Below, one piece after another: positions 32,468-40,957 of a stretch of 44,908 bases of DNA (the first letter of the stretch is position 1; each line of letters begins with the position of its first letter). The position numbers and the translations under genes were made by a program. A model generated the notes under the pieces. The model was not told the DNA's origin. It saw nothing but the letters and a program-made list of their open reading frames with translations, and did not search any database. Origin of the DNA: Clostridiales bacterium (GTDB taxonomy: Bacteria; Bacillota; Clostridia; Oscillospirales; Oscillospiraceae); NCBI GenBank assembly GCA_004556345.1, contig SFHQ01000023.1, positions 1-44,908 on the forward strand, given 5' to 3'.

Positions 32468-34510
32468 TCATTTGGTCACGCTGGCCAGCAGGACGGCAGC
32501 GGCCTGGGCGCGGGTGACGTTGGTCTGTCCGGTGGGCAGGCCCTGGGCCTCTTTCCCGGTGAAGCGCTGGAGCAGGGTGCCCAGCTGGTCGGGAGTGAGC
32601 AGGGCGTTGGGGGAGAAGGTCGCGGCGCTGGTACCGAGGGTGATGTCCTTCTGGGAAGCCCAGAGGACGGCATTATAGTACCAGCTCCCGGCGGCCACGT
32701 CCGTGAAGGGCATGGTGCCGCTCACGGCGGGGGAACCGGCCAGACGGTAGAGGATCGTGACCATCATGGCCCGGTCCAGGGAAGCGTTGGGGGAGAAGCC
32801 CGTGCCGGTGCCGTTCATCCAGCCGGCCAGGGTGACGCCGATGATGTCATTGGCGCTGGCATCGCTGGCTTTCACGTCGTCGTAGGAGATCATGTGGATG
32901 CGGCCTGCCGTCTGGCCATAGGCGGCCTTCGTGATGGTCCCCTTGCACTGGGCCGTGATGTAGTCCATGAGCACCTCATCCAGAGGCACGCCGGTGTCAT
33001 AGCCCACGGGGGAGGATTTAAAGGTATAGTAGGTGTCGCCGCCGGCCCCCAAGAAGTCGTTGGTGACGATGGTGTACGTCTCTGCGAGGTCAAAGGCCGC
33101 GCCGCCCACACTTTGGATGGTCACGCGGTTGACGGCATTGGGCTTGCCGTAGGTCGAACCGGGGTAGTTCTCTGTGCTGCTGAACTTGGCCCCGGTGTTC
33201 ACGGTGTACTCGATGCCGGACACCTGGGGGAAGGCCCCGATGGACTCCGGCAGGCTGCACGTGGAGGCCTCCAGAGCTTCCAGCAGCTGGGCGCCGGTGA
33301 GCTTCACCAGATACAGGGTGTTGCCGAAGGGCAGGACGGTGTTGATGTCTTTCTTGGTCAGGCCGCCCACGGACAGAGAGGCCCGGATGCCGCCGCCGTT
33401 GCTGATGGCGGCGTCGACTTTCTCGCCCAGGGTCCCGGCCTGCCAGAGCATGGCGTCGGTGATGAGGTCGCCCAGATTGGTCTCGCCGGTGCGGACCTGG
33501 GCTTTTTCACCGTTGAGCTGCACTTCGCTCTGGGCGAAGACCGCGCCGTAATCGGCGTCGATCTGCTGCTGGATGCGCCGGATGACGGCGGCGGTATCGG
33601 CGTTCTCGGCAGTGAGCGTGTCCAGAGGCACGTTGGAGGTGGTGATGGTGCCGTCGGGGGCGATGTCCACCACGCCGACGTTGGCCAGCTTGGTCCCGGT
33701 GGAGGTCAGGTAGGCATTGCCGACTTTACCGGTGCCGTTGGTGGCGGCCTTGATCTGGTCCAAGGTGGAGTGGGAGTGGCCGTCGATGAACACGTCGATA
33801 CCGGTCACAGCGTTCAGCACGTCGATGGAGCGGTTGCCGGTGGATTCGGCGTCAATGCCCAGGTGCCCCAGGCAGATGACGTAGTCACAGCCAGCGGCTT
33901 TCAGGGTATCCACTTCGGTTTGGGCCAGCTTCATCATGTCCTGGCCGCCGACGAAGGTCACGCCCTGGATCTTGGCGGGGTGGGCCTTGGTGGCGGTCTC
34001 CGGAGTTGCCAGGCCGAAGAGGCCGATGGTTTTGTCACCCAGAAGGTCGTTGTGGAGAATGATACTGCTGCCGAAAGCAGGTTCACCGTTGTACAGGATA
34101 TTGGCAGCCAGGGGGTCGGCCCAGGACTCGCTTTGCAGCTTTTTCAGGTTGTCATAGCCATAGTCAAACTCATGGTTGCCGGGGACGAAATAATTATAGC
34201 GAGCCGAGTTCATGATCTCAATGGCTGTCTCGCCCTTCGAGGCGCTGACGGTGGGATCGCCCTGGATGAAGTCGCCGGCGTCTACGAGCAGAGTATACGC
34301 TCCGGCAGCGTCATAGCTTTCTCTCAGGGCGTGGACTTTGGCGTACCCGGCGATGCCGCCGTGTACGTCATTGGTGTGCAGGATGACGATGTGGCCGGTC
34401 AGGTCCTTCGTCGTGGAGGTGGTCGTCTCCGCCGCGCAGACGGGGACCGCCAGGGAGAGGAGCAGGGCCAGGGAAAGCGCGAGGGCAAGAAGCTTGTGTC
34501 GTGATTTCAT
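32468..34510 (-). CDS. Secreted SLH-anchored 5'-nucleotidase / metallophosphoesterase
   Basis: A 680-residue enzyme of the UshA/5'-nucleotidase family. The signal peptide ends near PVCAAE. The metallophosphatase domain has ILHTNDVHGG, DAGDFIQGD, VPGNHEFDYG and DGHSHSTLD, all the metal-binding motifs. The 5_nucleotid_C domain follows (about 330-500: NGGGIRASL and VTNDFLGAGGDTY). C-terminal SLH-like repeats (about 545-680) attach it to the wall. It should release phosphate from extracellular nucleotides or related compounds. The ATG at 34510 follows GGAGGACATT; the longer start at 34525 would place the ribosome site inside the coding part. It is 39 bases after the unknown gene at 34550. Confidence 0.9.
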   Translation of the reverse strand: MKSRHKLLALALSLALLLSLAVPVCAAETTTSTTKDLTGHIVILHTNDVHGGIAGYAKVHALRESYDAAGAYTLLVDAGDFIQGDPTVSASKGETAIEIMNSARYNYFVPGNHEFDYGYDNLKKLQSESWADPLAANILYNGEPAFGSSIILHNDLLGDKTIGLFGLATPETATKAHPAKIQGVTFVGGQDMMKLAQTEVDTLKAAGCDYVICLGHLGIDAESTGNRSIDVLNAVTGIDVFIDGHSHSTLDQIKAATNGTGKVGNAYLTSTGTKLANVGVVDIAPDGTITTSNVPLDTLTAENADTAAVIRRIQQQIDADYGAVFAQSEVQLNGEKAQVRTGETNLGDLITDAMLWQAGTLGEKVDAAISNGGGIRASLSVGGLTKKDINTVLPFGNTLYLVKLTGAQLLEALEASTCSLPESIGAFPQVSGIEYTVNTGAKFSSTENYPGSTYGKPNAVNRVTIQSVGGAAFDLAETYTIVTNDFLGAGGDTYYTFKSSPVGYDTGVPLDEVLMDYITAQCKGTITKAAYGQTAGRIHMISYDDVKASDASANDIIGVTLAGWMNGTGTGFSPNASLDRAMMVTILYRLAGSPAVSGTMPFTDVAAGSWYYNAVLWASQKDITLGTSAATFSPNALLTPDQLGTLLQRFTGKEAQGLPTGQTNVTRAQAAAVLLASVTK

Positions 34511-34549
34511 GGGAATGTCCTCCATTTCTTGTTTGGTTGTTTGGGTGGC

Positions 34550-35149
34550 TTATTTTTGGGGGTTGCTGTAGTAATACCCCATCTTATCGTATTGGTATTC
34601 CATGGCTTCGCAGATGCGCTCGATGAGATACAGGAAGCGGGCAAATTTATTACGAGGCTCCAGGCTCAGCTGGTGAACGTAGTACGTCGCCAGGGGGAGC
34701 TTCCAGACGCCGTTTTCGTCGGGAGACTGGCGCTCCAAGAGCGCGTCGGTGGGGACGAAGTAGAGGGCTTTTAAGAAGGGCTTGCCGTCCTGGTCGATGC
34801 CATAGCCCAGGATCGCAGCGTAGTCAAAGTTCACATCGGTGAACTCGTTGGCGTCGGTCTCCGCCCAGGGGGTGGCGCACATGGGCAGGAAGAAGGGGCG
34901 GATGCGGACGCTGGCGTCCTTGAGATGCACCAGCTTCCGGTCCAGGGGATCGGTGCTGTCGGCAATGGGGGTGCCGTCCGTCCGCTCCAGCTGGCCGATG
35001 ATCCAGGGGGTGGGCTGGGTGTCGTCGGTGTGGAAGGTCACGCGATGATGGGATTTGAACGGGGTGTACTCATTGAGCACAGCGGTAGCCGCCTCGACCA
35101 GAGCGGCGCGGTGGGAGAGCTCAACAGTTTTTTCTTGCAGGGTCTTCAT
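34550..35149 (-). CDS. Conserved-looking soluble protein, function unknown
   Basis: A 199-residue protein with no signal peptide or membrane helix. It has mixed alpha/beta features: KSHHRVTFHTDDTQPTPWI, a Pro/Phe-rich middle (IRPFFLPMCATPWAE), FDYAAILGYGIDQDGKPF, and a helical C-terminal segment (FARFLYLIERICEAMEYQYD). I do not recognise a family. The ATG at 35149 has AAGGAGG eight bases ahead; an in-frame TTG at 35155 is too close to that site. It lies 30 bases after an LTA-synthase-like gene and 39 before the SLH nucleotidase, so all three are probably one operon of envelope function. Confidence 0.65.
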   Translation of the reverse strand: MKTLQEKTVELSHRAALVEAATAVLNEYTPFKSHHRVTFHTDDTQPTPWIIGQLERTDGTPIADSTDPLDRKLVHLKDASVRIRPFFLPMCATPWAETDANEFTDVNFDYAAILGYGIDQDGKPFLKALYFVPTDALLERQSPDENGVWKLPLATYYVHQLSLEPRNKFARFLYLIERICEAMEYQYDKMGYYYSNPQK

Positions 35150-35179
35150 GGTCAAAACCTCCTTTGGTTGTTCCAGGAT

Positions 35180-36946
35180 TCAGCGGTTGTAGAGCAGGTT
35201 GCGCTCCATGGCGGTGTAGGTCTCCAGCATGGCGGCCTGCTCCGGGGTGGTGGTGTAGCTCCCGACCCCGTTCTCATCTGCGAAGAAGCGGTTGCGGGAG
35301 AGGAGCATCTGATTGGCCGCATGGTCGGCCAGCCAGGTAAAGTATTGGTTCAGGGGGATGCCCGCCCGCTGCAGCATGTGCAGGCCCAGGAAAGTACAGC
35401 TCTCCTTGTGGTCCGAGACGGCCTGCGTCTCATAGTTGGTCCAGATGAGGTAGTTGGTAGAAAGCATGTTTTCCAGGGTGTCGGCGTCCCAGTCCGAGGC
35501 CTCCGGCGTGGGAGAATACCCCAGGCGGGTGTAAATGGGCGTCCCGTCGGCCAGATTCAGAGAGGGAAGATGATCCCCCACAAAGACGAGCATGACCGGC
35601 CGGTCTACCTGGGAGAAGTACTCCACCAAGGCCGCAAGGCTGGCGTCGGCGTGGTGCAGGCCCAGGACCAGGGAGTCTAAGATAGCCTTGTCCTCCTGGC
35701 TGAGCTTGTCGCACTGAACGTCGATGCCGGAGGGGTAGCTGTATTTTTCGGCGGTGTAGAGCTGGTGGTTCTCCATGGACAGGCCGTAGAGGAAGATGGG
35801 CTTGCTGGGGTCCCGGCTTTCATACCGGGCGATCATCTCCTGGACCAGGGAGGCGTCGGAGAGATAGGCCCCGTCTTCGGTGCCTTCGGTCATAAAGTCC
35901 TCCCGGAAAGCCACGGTGTCAAAGCCGATCCGGGGCAGGACGTTGGCGCGGTTGTACAGCTCGTCCGTGTGGGAGTGGAGGGCCACCGTGCTGTACCCTG
36001 CGTTTTTCAGCAGGCGGGCGGTGGTGGGCAGGTCCTGGTAAACGGAGAGGCTCAGGGTGTTCAGCGTGTCGCCCTCCCGCAGCAGGGAGGAGGTCAGGCC
36101 GGTGAACATCTCCATCTCCACGTGGCCGGTGCCGCCGCCGTAGGTGTCGGAGATAAACAGCCCGTCAGTACAGGTCTCCGCCAGCCGGTGGAAGTTGGGC
36201 AGGGGGTCCTCCGAGAACGTCAGGCCGGGCAGGCGGGTGATGTCGAAAAAGCTCTCGGAGGTCAGGAAGATGATGTCCGGGGCGTTCTCTCCGGCGGGGG
36301 TGCCGGGCTGGTTGGCCTCTTCCCGGAACTGGGCCACCAGGTCCGTGATGTCCGGGTCCCCGGTGCCGTGCTCTGTCTCGATGCGGTGGGCCAGGGCGGC
36401 ATAGAGGCCCAGCATGACGCCCAGGGTGCCGGGATAGGCGGCGGAGAGCAGCAGGGCCAGAGACAGCGCAATGGCAAGAAACCCCACTGTGCCGGAGGGA
36501 TGCCACTTTTCCAGCACGGCCAGCAGCACCGTCCAGAGGATACAGACGATCACAGACACCACCACGGTCAGCGTGGGTGCCAGCATATCCGAGGCAAACC
36601 CGGCGATGTCGCCCAGGTTGCCCACGAACGTAAAGTCACTGAGCTGGAGGGGAGCGCCGTTGATATCCATCTTATACCGGCTGATGATGGCCAGGGTCAT
36701 GCAGAACCCGGTCCCCGGCAGATAGGCGATGAAGAGCCGCCGGGTCAGGCCGTAGAGCGGGAGCATCAGGCTAAAAAACAAGAGCCAAAATAACCCGGAT
36801 GCGGGCAGATGAGAGGCCATCCAGGAAAAGGGCGTGAGCAAATTTTGCAGCCACACGGCCTGGGTGGCGTAGAGCGTCAGGAGAGGGGAGAGCAGCAGCG
36901 CAACCGCCACAAAGGCGGCCTGCCGCCTGGTGGGGGCATGGGACAT
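35180..36946 (-). CDS. LTA synthase-family membrane sulfatase (polyol-phosphate transferase)
   Basis: A 588-residue protein with about five N-terminal membrane helices and an extracytoplasmic alkaline-phosphatase/sulfatase domain from about 222. Metal and catalytic residues appear in TSESFFD (Glu about 231), GGGTGHVE (probable catalytic Thr 273), ALHSHTDELY and VFVGDHLPSL. Relatives build lipoteichoic acid or modify glycans with glycerol-phosphate. Start at ATG 36946; the ribosome site AAAGGA is rather far, but no better start is visible and a promoter sits at 36980-37008. The far longer antisense frame over the VanZ gene is a shadow. It leads an operon with an unknown protein and an SLH nucleotidase. 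Confidence 0.9.
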   Translation of the reverse strand: MSHAPTRRQAAFVAVALLLSPLLTLYATQAVWLQNLLTPFSWMASHLPASGLFWLLFFSLMLPLYGLTRRLFIAYLPGTGFCMTLAIISRYKMDINGAPLQLSDFTFVGNLGDIAGFASDMLAPTLTVVVSVIVCILWTVLLAVLEKWHPSGTVGFLAIALSLALLLSAAYPGTLGVMLGLYAALAHRIETEHGTGDPDITDLVAQFREEANQPGTPAGENAPDIIFLTSESFFDITRLPGLTFSEDPLPNFHRLAETCTDGLFISDTYGGGTGHVEMEMFTGLTSSLLREGDTLNTLSLSVYQDLPTTARLLKNAGYSTVALHSHTDELYNRANVLPRIGFDTVAFREDFMTEGTEDGAYLSDASLVQEMIARYESRDPSKPIFLYGLSMENHQLYTAEKYSYPSGIDVQCDKLSQEDKAILDSLVLGLHHADASLAALVEYFSQVDRPVMLVFVGDHLPSLNLADGTPIYTRLGYSPTPEASDWDADTLENMLSTNYLIWTNYETQAVSDHKESCTFLGLHMLQRAGIPLNQYFTWLADHAANQMLLSRNRFFADENGVGSYTTTPEQAAMLETYTAMERNLLYNR

Positions 36947-36979
36947 AGTATCGCAAATTCCTTTCTGTTGTTCCCCCGT

Positions 36980-37008
36980 ATTATACCGCAAAACAGGGAG
37001 GGACGCAA
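36980..37008 (-). promoter_or_regulatory. Promoter of the LTA synthase operon
   Basis: On the minus strand TTGCGT (37003-37008), a 17-base spacer and TATAAT (36980-36985). Confidence 0.75.
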
Positions 37009-37043
37009 GAAAGGAGAAAAATCCACCAGGTATCAAATTGTTG

Positions 37044-37072
37044 TTGACAGAAATTATGTCTCCCAGTATCCT
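37044..37072 (+). promoter_or_regulatory. Promoter of the VanZ-like gene
   Basis: TTGACA (37044-37049), a 17-base spacer and TATCCT (37067-37072). It is divergent from the LTA synthase promoter. Confidence 0.65.
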
Positions 37073-37123
37073 GAACAGGAAGATGCTTCCATTTTGTAAA
37101 AACAATTTGACGAGGAGGATTTT

Positions 37124-38539
37124 ATGGCGACTCTGCGATATATTTGGGGCCAATACGCCTCCCCGCTGATGCTTCTGCTGCTTTTGGTGGCGGTGGTGGT
37201 CGGCGTTGCGGTGGGCGTTGGTTTGGCCCGTGTGCGGGCGCGGCGGGGGAAGGCACCGCTGTCCCGTGGGACGTATCTTGTGGGCGTATTGCTTTGGCTG
37301 TGGCTGGTGGGGATGGTTTGCGTGACCCTGCTGGGCAGCCGGGGGATCTGGGGGAGCGGGGAAGTGAATCTCCAGCTCTTTCTGGCCTGGGAGGAGGCCT
37401 GGTACGCAGGAGAGCGGACGGCGTGGCTGTATATCGTGCTGAACCTGGCGCTGTTTCTGCCGCTGGGGGTGCTGCTGCCGCTGCTGGAGACGCGGTTCCG
37501 GAAGGTGACCTGGGTGCTGGGGACGGCGGCGGTGCTGTCGCTGGCAGTGGAGCTGCTCCAGCTTGTACTGCGGCGGGGCAGCGCGGACATTGACGATTGG
37601 TTTCTGAATGTCCTGGGGGCCTTCTTGGGCTGGTGTCTGCTCCGCTTTGTTTTGGGGCTGAAAAAACGGGAGAAGAAAGCCGTGGGCTATTTGCTCCCGC
37701 CGGTGGCCTGCGCCCTGGTGTTCTGCGGGATCGCGCTGGCCTATCAGGCCCAGCCCTATGGGATGCTTCCCATGCAGAGCGTGGAGCGGGTAGAAATGTC
37801 CGGGGTGGAGGTGCACACAGACTGCCCGCTGCCGGACGTGGGGGAGACGGCTCCGGTGTACTATGCCGCACCCTGGACGGAGGCCAACTGCGATGAATAT
37901 GCCCGGCCCCTGCTGACGGCGCTGGGAGAGGACTTTGACGCCATGGAGGCCGAGCGCTCGGAGTATCGGGTGGACTACACAGACCCCGTACATCACAGCA
38001 GCCTGCAAGTCTTGTTCCTGGGCGGGTTCCGTGCGTTCTATCAAAACCAAAGCGGCGCAACGGAACCGGCCCCGGCGACGGCCAGCCGGGAAGAGGTCCT
38101 GCAAAAGCTGCGGTCGCTGGGGATCCCCCTGCCGGATCAAGCAGACTTCTCCACGGAAGCGGGGGCCTACTGCTTCACGGCGGATGGGGTAGAGGATGGC
38201 GTGCTGTATCAAGGGCAAGTCACCTGTACCTACCGGGAAGATGGACAGATCCTGTCTCTCAGCGACGAGCTTGTTGCGGTACCGCAAAGCGGAGAGGTTT
38301 CCATTTGCCCCCCGGAGAAGGCCGTGGAACAGGTCTGCGACGGGAAGTTTTTGGATACCGACGGCAGACTCAGCGCCGGGAGGAGCGTGGAGGAGGGCGG
38401 TGTCGTCCGGTCGGACATAGATACCCTGACGATCCAAAGCATCACGCTGGCTTATTTGCGGGATACGAAGGACTACTATCAGCCCGTCTACGCCGTAAAA
38501 ACAGACAAGGGCATCCTCTATACGTTGGCAACGCAATAA
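37124..38539 (+). CDS. VanZ-like membrane protein with large extracytoplasmic domain
   Basis: A 471-residue protein. The first half has about five or six membrane helices with VanZ features: WLWLVGMVCVTLLGSR, NLALFLPLGVLLPLLE, and ADIDDWFLNVLGAFLGW with the usual acidic DIDD. After the last helix (about 205) comes a soluble part of about 250 residues with a repeat-like CFTADGVEDGVLYQGQV and YYQPVYAVKTDKGILYTL at the end, similar to peptidase propeptide/YcdB-type domains. VanZ itself raises teicoplanin resistance, but most members have unknown roles. The ATG follows GAGGAGG. It is divergent from the LTA-synthase-like gene. The VanZ-plus-domain fusion is notable. Confidence 0.85.
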   Translation: MATLRYIWGQYASPLMLLLLLVAVVVGVAVGVGLARVRARRGKAPLSRGTYLVGVLLWLWLVGMVCVTLLGSRGIWGSGEVNLQLFLAWEEAWYAGERTAWLYIVLNLALFLPLGVLLPLLETRFRKVTWVLGTAAVLSLAVELLQLVLRRGSADIDDWFLNVLGAFLGWCLLRFVLGLKKREKKAVGYLLPPVACALVFCGIALAYQAQPYGMLPMQSVERVEMSGVEVHTDCPLPDVGETAPVYYAAPWTEANCDEYARPLLTALGEDFDAMEAERSEYRVDYTDPVHHSSLQVLFLGGFRAFYQNQSGATEPAPATASREEVLQKLRSLGIPLPDQADFSTEAGAYCFTADGVEDGVLYQGQVTCTYREDGQILSLSDELVAVPQSGEVSICPPEKAVEQVCDGKFLDTDGRLSAGRSVEEGGVVRSDIDTLTIQSITLAYLRDTKDYYQPVYAVKTDKGILYTLATQ

Positions 38540-38558
38540 AAAAACAGAGAGACAGCAT

Positions 38559-38607
38559 ACGCCCCCTGCCGGGTCTTTGAGAAGACTGGGCAGGGGGCGT
38601 GTTGTTT
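38559..38607. terminator. Bidirectional terminator between VanZ-like and SLH genes
   Basis: ACGCCCCCTGCC (38559-38570) pairs with GGCAGGGGGCGT (38589-38600) and is followed by GTTGTTTT on the plus strand. TCTT/AAGA extends the stem inside. Confidence 0.8.
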
Positions 38608-38619
38608 TCGCGCTTGGCG

Positions 38620-39636
38620 TTATGCATCAAAATAGTAATAGTCGGTGAAGGTGCCCTTCTGCTGCTTGCCGCTGGCCTCGGTGGCGGTGTAGGTGAAGGT
38701 GAAGGCGATGAGGGGGTATTTCTTGCCGTTTGCGGCGGTGTAATACTCCGTGGCGGCTTTGGCGGCGGCCTCTTCGTCGTAGGTGATCTCCACATAGCCA
38801 AAGCCCCCGGCCTTGTGGCCGATGGAGGCCAGATAGGCGGCGACGGCTTCCGGTGTGGTCACTTGCAGGGTCTGGCAGGACAGGCCATTGACGGTGACTT
38901 TGTCCAGCTTGAAGGACGTGAAGGTGGCCGGGCTGCCGGAGACGGGGTAGAAGAGGAAGGAGGCGTAGTCCTCCTGGAAGGCCACGGCGTCGTAGTCCCA
39001 GATGACCACGGTGCTGCCGGAGATGGCACCGTTGTCCAGCAGGTCCTTCAGCAGGGTCTTGTCGCTGCCTTTCTTTTTGGCGTAGAGGGTGCTGGCCGAG
39101 AGGGCGGCGGCGTCTGCGCGTAGGAACGTCTTGGTTTTGGCGTTGTAGGCCCCGTTGGAGATCCCCAGCCGGTCCGTCAGGGTCCAGGGAGAATCCCAGG
39201 TGAAGTCCGTCCCATCTTTGTACCCCAGGGCGCGGAGCAGGAAGGTCAGGAACTGGGCGGCGGAGACGGTGTTGTTGGGGCCGAAGTGCTTGGTGTCCAC
39301 GCCGTTGGTGTAGCCCTTGCTGTACGCATACCCTACATAGGGCTTGACCCAGGCGGGGACATCCGTGAAGGGGGTGGCGATGGCCTTTTGGGTGGCGGCT
39401 TCCTCGGCCCCCAGCAGGCGGACCAGGATGGTCACGGCCTCGGCGCGGGTGGGGGCGCGGTCCAGGTCAAACTGGGGGGAGCCGTCGGCGGTGGTGCCGG
39501 TGCCCTTAAAGAGGCCCAGGTTATACAGCAGCATGGCGTCCTCCTGGGCGTCCTCCGGCGTCACTGCAAAGGCAGGCACTGCCAGGGACAGGGCCAAGGT
39601 CAAGGCCAGGATCAGGGAAAGTAGTTTCTTTGGCAT
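38620..39636 (-). CDS. Secreted protein with N-terminal SLH-like domains
   Basis: A 338-residue secreted protein. Its signal peptide is MPKKLLSLILALTLALSLAV with cleavage near AFAVTP. SLH-like repeats at about 28-190 include LYNLGLFKGTGT, RAPTRAEAVTILVRLLGA and FGPNNTVSAAQFLTFLLRAL, followed by a third weaker one. The C-terminal 140 residues (about 195-338) are beta-rich and unrecognised. Unlike the other SLH proteins here, the SLH part is at the front. AAAGGA precedes the ATG by about seven bases. A promoter lies at 39696-39724, so it is a single-gene unit. Confidence 0.85.
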   Translation of the reverse strand: MPKKLLSLILALTLALSLAVPAFAVTPEDAQEDAMLLYNLGLFKGTGTTADGSPQFDLDRAPTRAEAVTILVRLLGAEEAATQKAIATPFTDVPAWVKPYVGYAYSKGYTNGVDTKHFGPNNTVSAAQFLTFLLRALGYKDGTDFTWDSPWTLTDRLGISNGAYNAKTKTFLRADAAALSASTLYAKKKGSDKTLLKDLLDNGAISGSTVVIWDYDAVAFQEDYASFLFYPVSGSPATFTSFKLDKVTVNGLSCQTLQVTTPEAVAAYLASIGHKAGGFGYVEITYDEEAAAKAATEYYTAANGKKYPLIAFTFTYTATEASGKQQKGTFTDYYYFDA

Positions 39637-39695
39637 GGGTCATTCCTTTCTGTCGTGAGGCCCGCGAAGGGGGCAGAAACAGGAGTTCATTATTT

Positions 39696-39724
39696 ATTTT
39701 AGCATAACACCCCCAAAAGCGCAA
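39696..39724 (-). promoter_or_regulatory. Promoter of the small SLH gene
   Basis: On the minus strand TTGCGC (39719-39724), a 17-base spacer and TAAAAT (39696-39701), with an extended TGC before the -10. Confidence 0.7.
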
Positions 39725-39770
39725 GCGGGGGGCGTTTCCCTGTCATTTTCGCGTTTTTTTAAAACACCTC

Positions 39771-39798
39771 TTGACAAATCCCAAAAGTGTGATATTGT
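39771..39798 (+). promoter_or_regulatory. Promoter of the second GntR-ABC operon
   Basis: TTGACA (39771-39776), a 16-base spacer and TATTGT (39793-39798) with an extended TGA in front. ATTGT...ACAAT just downstream could be an operator. Confidence 0.65.
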
Positions 39799-39875
39799 AT
39801 TAAGCAAGTAGAACAATGATACAGAAATGCAATGGCGAGACAGCCACGAACCAAAGGCAGAAAGGAGGCAGGGCT

Positions 39876-40265
39876 ATGCCGTGGGAATTTCGGGAAGACG
39901 CGCCCATTTACACCCAGCTCATCGCCCAGATCCAGCAGCGCATCGTGGGCGGGCTGCTGGGGCCGGGGGCGCGGCTGCCCTCGGTGCGGGACCTGGCCGC
40001 CGAGGCCGGGGTGAACCCCAACACGATGCAAAGGGCCTTGACGGAGCTGGAACGAGAGGGCATCGTCCACAGCCAGCGCACCGCCGGCCGCTTTGTCACG
40101 GAGGATGCCGAGCGCATCCGCCGGCTCCGAGAAGAGCTGGCCCGGCAACAGGTCAAAGATTTTTTGGAGGGGATGTGCCAGCTGGGCTTCCGGCGGGCGG
40201 AGATCCTTGCCCTCATCACACAGGAAGCAGACGAGAACGCGGAAGGAGAGGAGAAGACCCCATGA
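39876..40265 (+). CDS. GntR-family (YtrA-type) regulator
   Basis: A 129-residue regulator with the YtrA layout: winged helix-turn-helix (about 10-75; PIYTQLIAQIQQRIVGG, LPSVRDLAAEAGVNPNTMQR, GRFVTEDAE) and a short helical tail (KDFLEGMCQLGFRRAEILAL). It likely controls the ABC cassette it heads. The ATG at 39876 follows AAAGGAGGC, better than the in-frame start upstream. The stop overlaps the ATPase ATG (ATGA). Confidence 0.88.
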   Translation: MPWEFREDAPIYTQLIAQIQQRIVGGLLGPGARLPSVRDLAAEAGVNPNTMQRALTELEREGIVHSQRTAGRFVTEDAERIRRLREELARQQVKDFLEGMCQLGFRRAEILALITQEADENAEGEEKTP

Positions 40266-40957
40266 GTATTTTAGAGACGAAAGGGCTGGTCAAGCGCTTC
40301 GGCCCCACCGTGGCGCTGGACGGCATGACCCTGGCCGTGGAGCCGGGGCGCATCGTGGGCCTGCTTGGCCCCAACGGCAGCGGCAAGACGACCCTCATCA
40401 AACTAGCCAACGGCCTGCTGGTGCCCGACGCGGGGGAGATCTGGGTGGACGGCCATCAGCCGGGGAGGGAGAGCCATGCCGTGGTCTCCTATCTGCCCGA
40501 ACGCAACAGCCTGCCCCTGTGGATGACGGTGGACCAGCTCCAGGATTTCTATGCGGATTTCTTCGCTGACTTCCAGCGCAAGCGCAGCGAGGAGATGCTG
40601 GATAAACTGGAGATCCAGCCCAAGCAGAAGCTCCGGCAGATGTCCAAGGGCACCCGCGAAAAGGTCCAGCTCATCCTGACCATGAGCCGCCAGGCGAAGC
40701 TCTATCTGCTGGATGAGCCCATCGGCGGCGTGGACCCGGCGGCACGGGATTACATCTTAGATACCATCATCCGCAACTATGACCCGGAGGCGGCGGTGAT
40801 CCTGTCCACCCACCTGATCGCAGATGTGGAACGCATTTTGGACGAGGTCATTTTTGTAAACCAGGGCCAGGTCTTGTTCCAGTCTACGGTAGACGCCATT
40901 CGGGAAGAGAAGGGGAAGAGCGTGGATGCGCTGTTCCGGGAGGTATACAAATGCTGA
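40262..40957 (+). CDS. ABC transporter ATP-binding protein
   Basis: A 231-residue ATPase. Walker A is GPNGSGKTT (about 36-44), the signature is MSKGTREKVQL, Walker B is LYLLDEPIGGVDP, and the switch is ILSTHLI. It resembles the ATP-binding parts of YtrB/CcmA-type exporters. The start overlaps the GntR stop, and the end overlaps the permease start by seven bases. A longer frame from 39827 is only a shadow of the GntR gene. The substrate is unknown. Confidence 0.93.
   Translation: MSILETKGLVKRFGPTVALDGMTLAVEPGRIVGLLGPNGSGKTTLIKLANGLLVPDAGEIWVDGHQPGRESHAVVSYLPERNSLPLWMTVDQLQDFYADFFADFQRKRSEEMLDKLEIQPKQKLRQMSKGTREKVQLILTMSRQAKLYLLDEPIGGVDPAARDYILDTIIRNYDPEAAVILSTHLIADVERILDEVIFVNQGQVLFQSTVDAIREEKGKSVDALFREVYKC

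Noticed and set aside
32468..34510. A complete transport or regulatory system around the SLH nucleotidase
   Set aside because: No nucleoside transporter gene is adjacent.
36947..38536. Upstream extension of the LTA-synthase frame (1118 residues in all)
   Set aside because: It runs antisense through the VanZ-like gene; the true start is the ATG at 36946, with a promoter directly ahead.
39827..40261. Longer start for the second ABC ATPase
   Set aside because: The extra 145 codons are the second frame of the GntR gene; Walker A spacing and the ATGA overlap fix the start at 40262.
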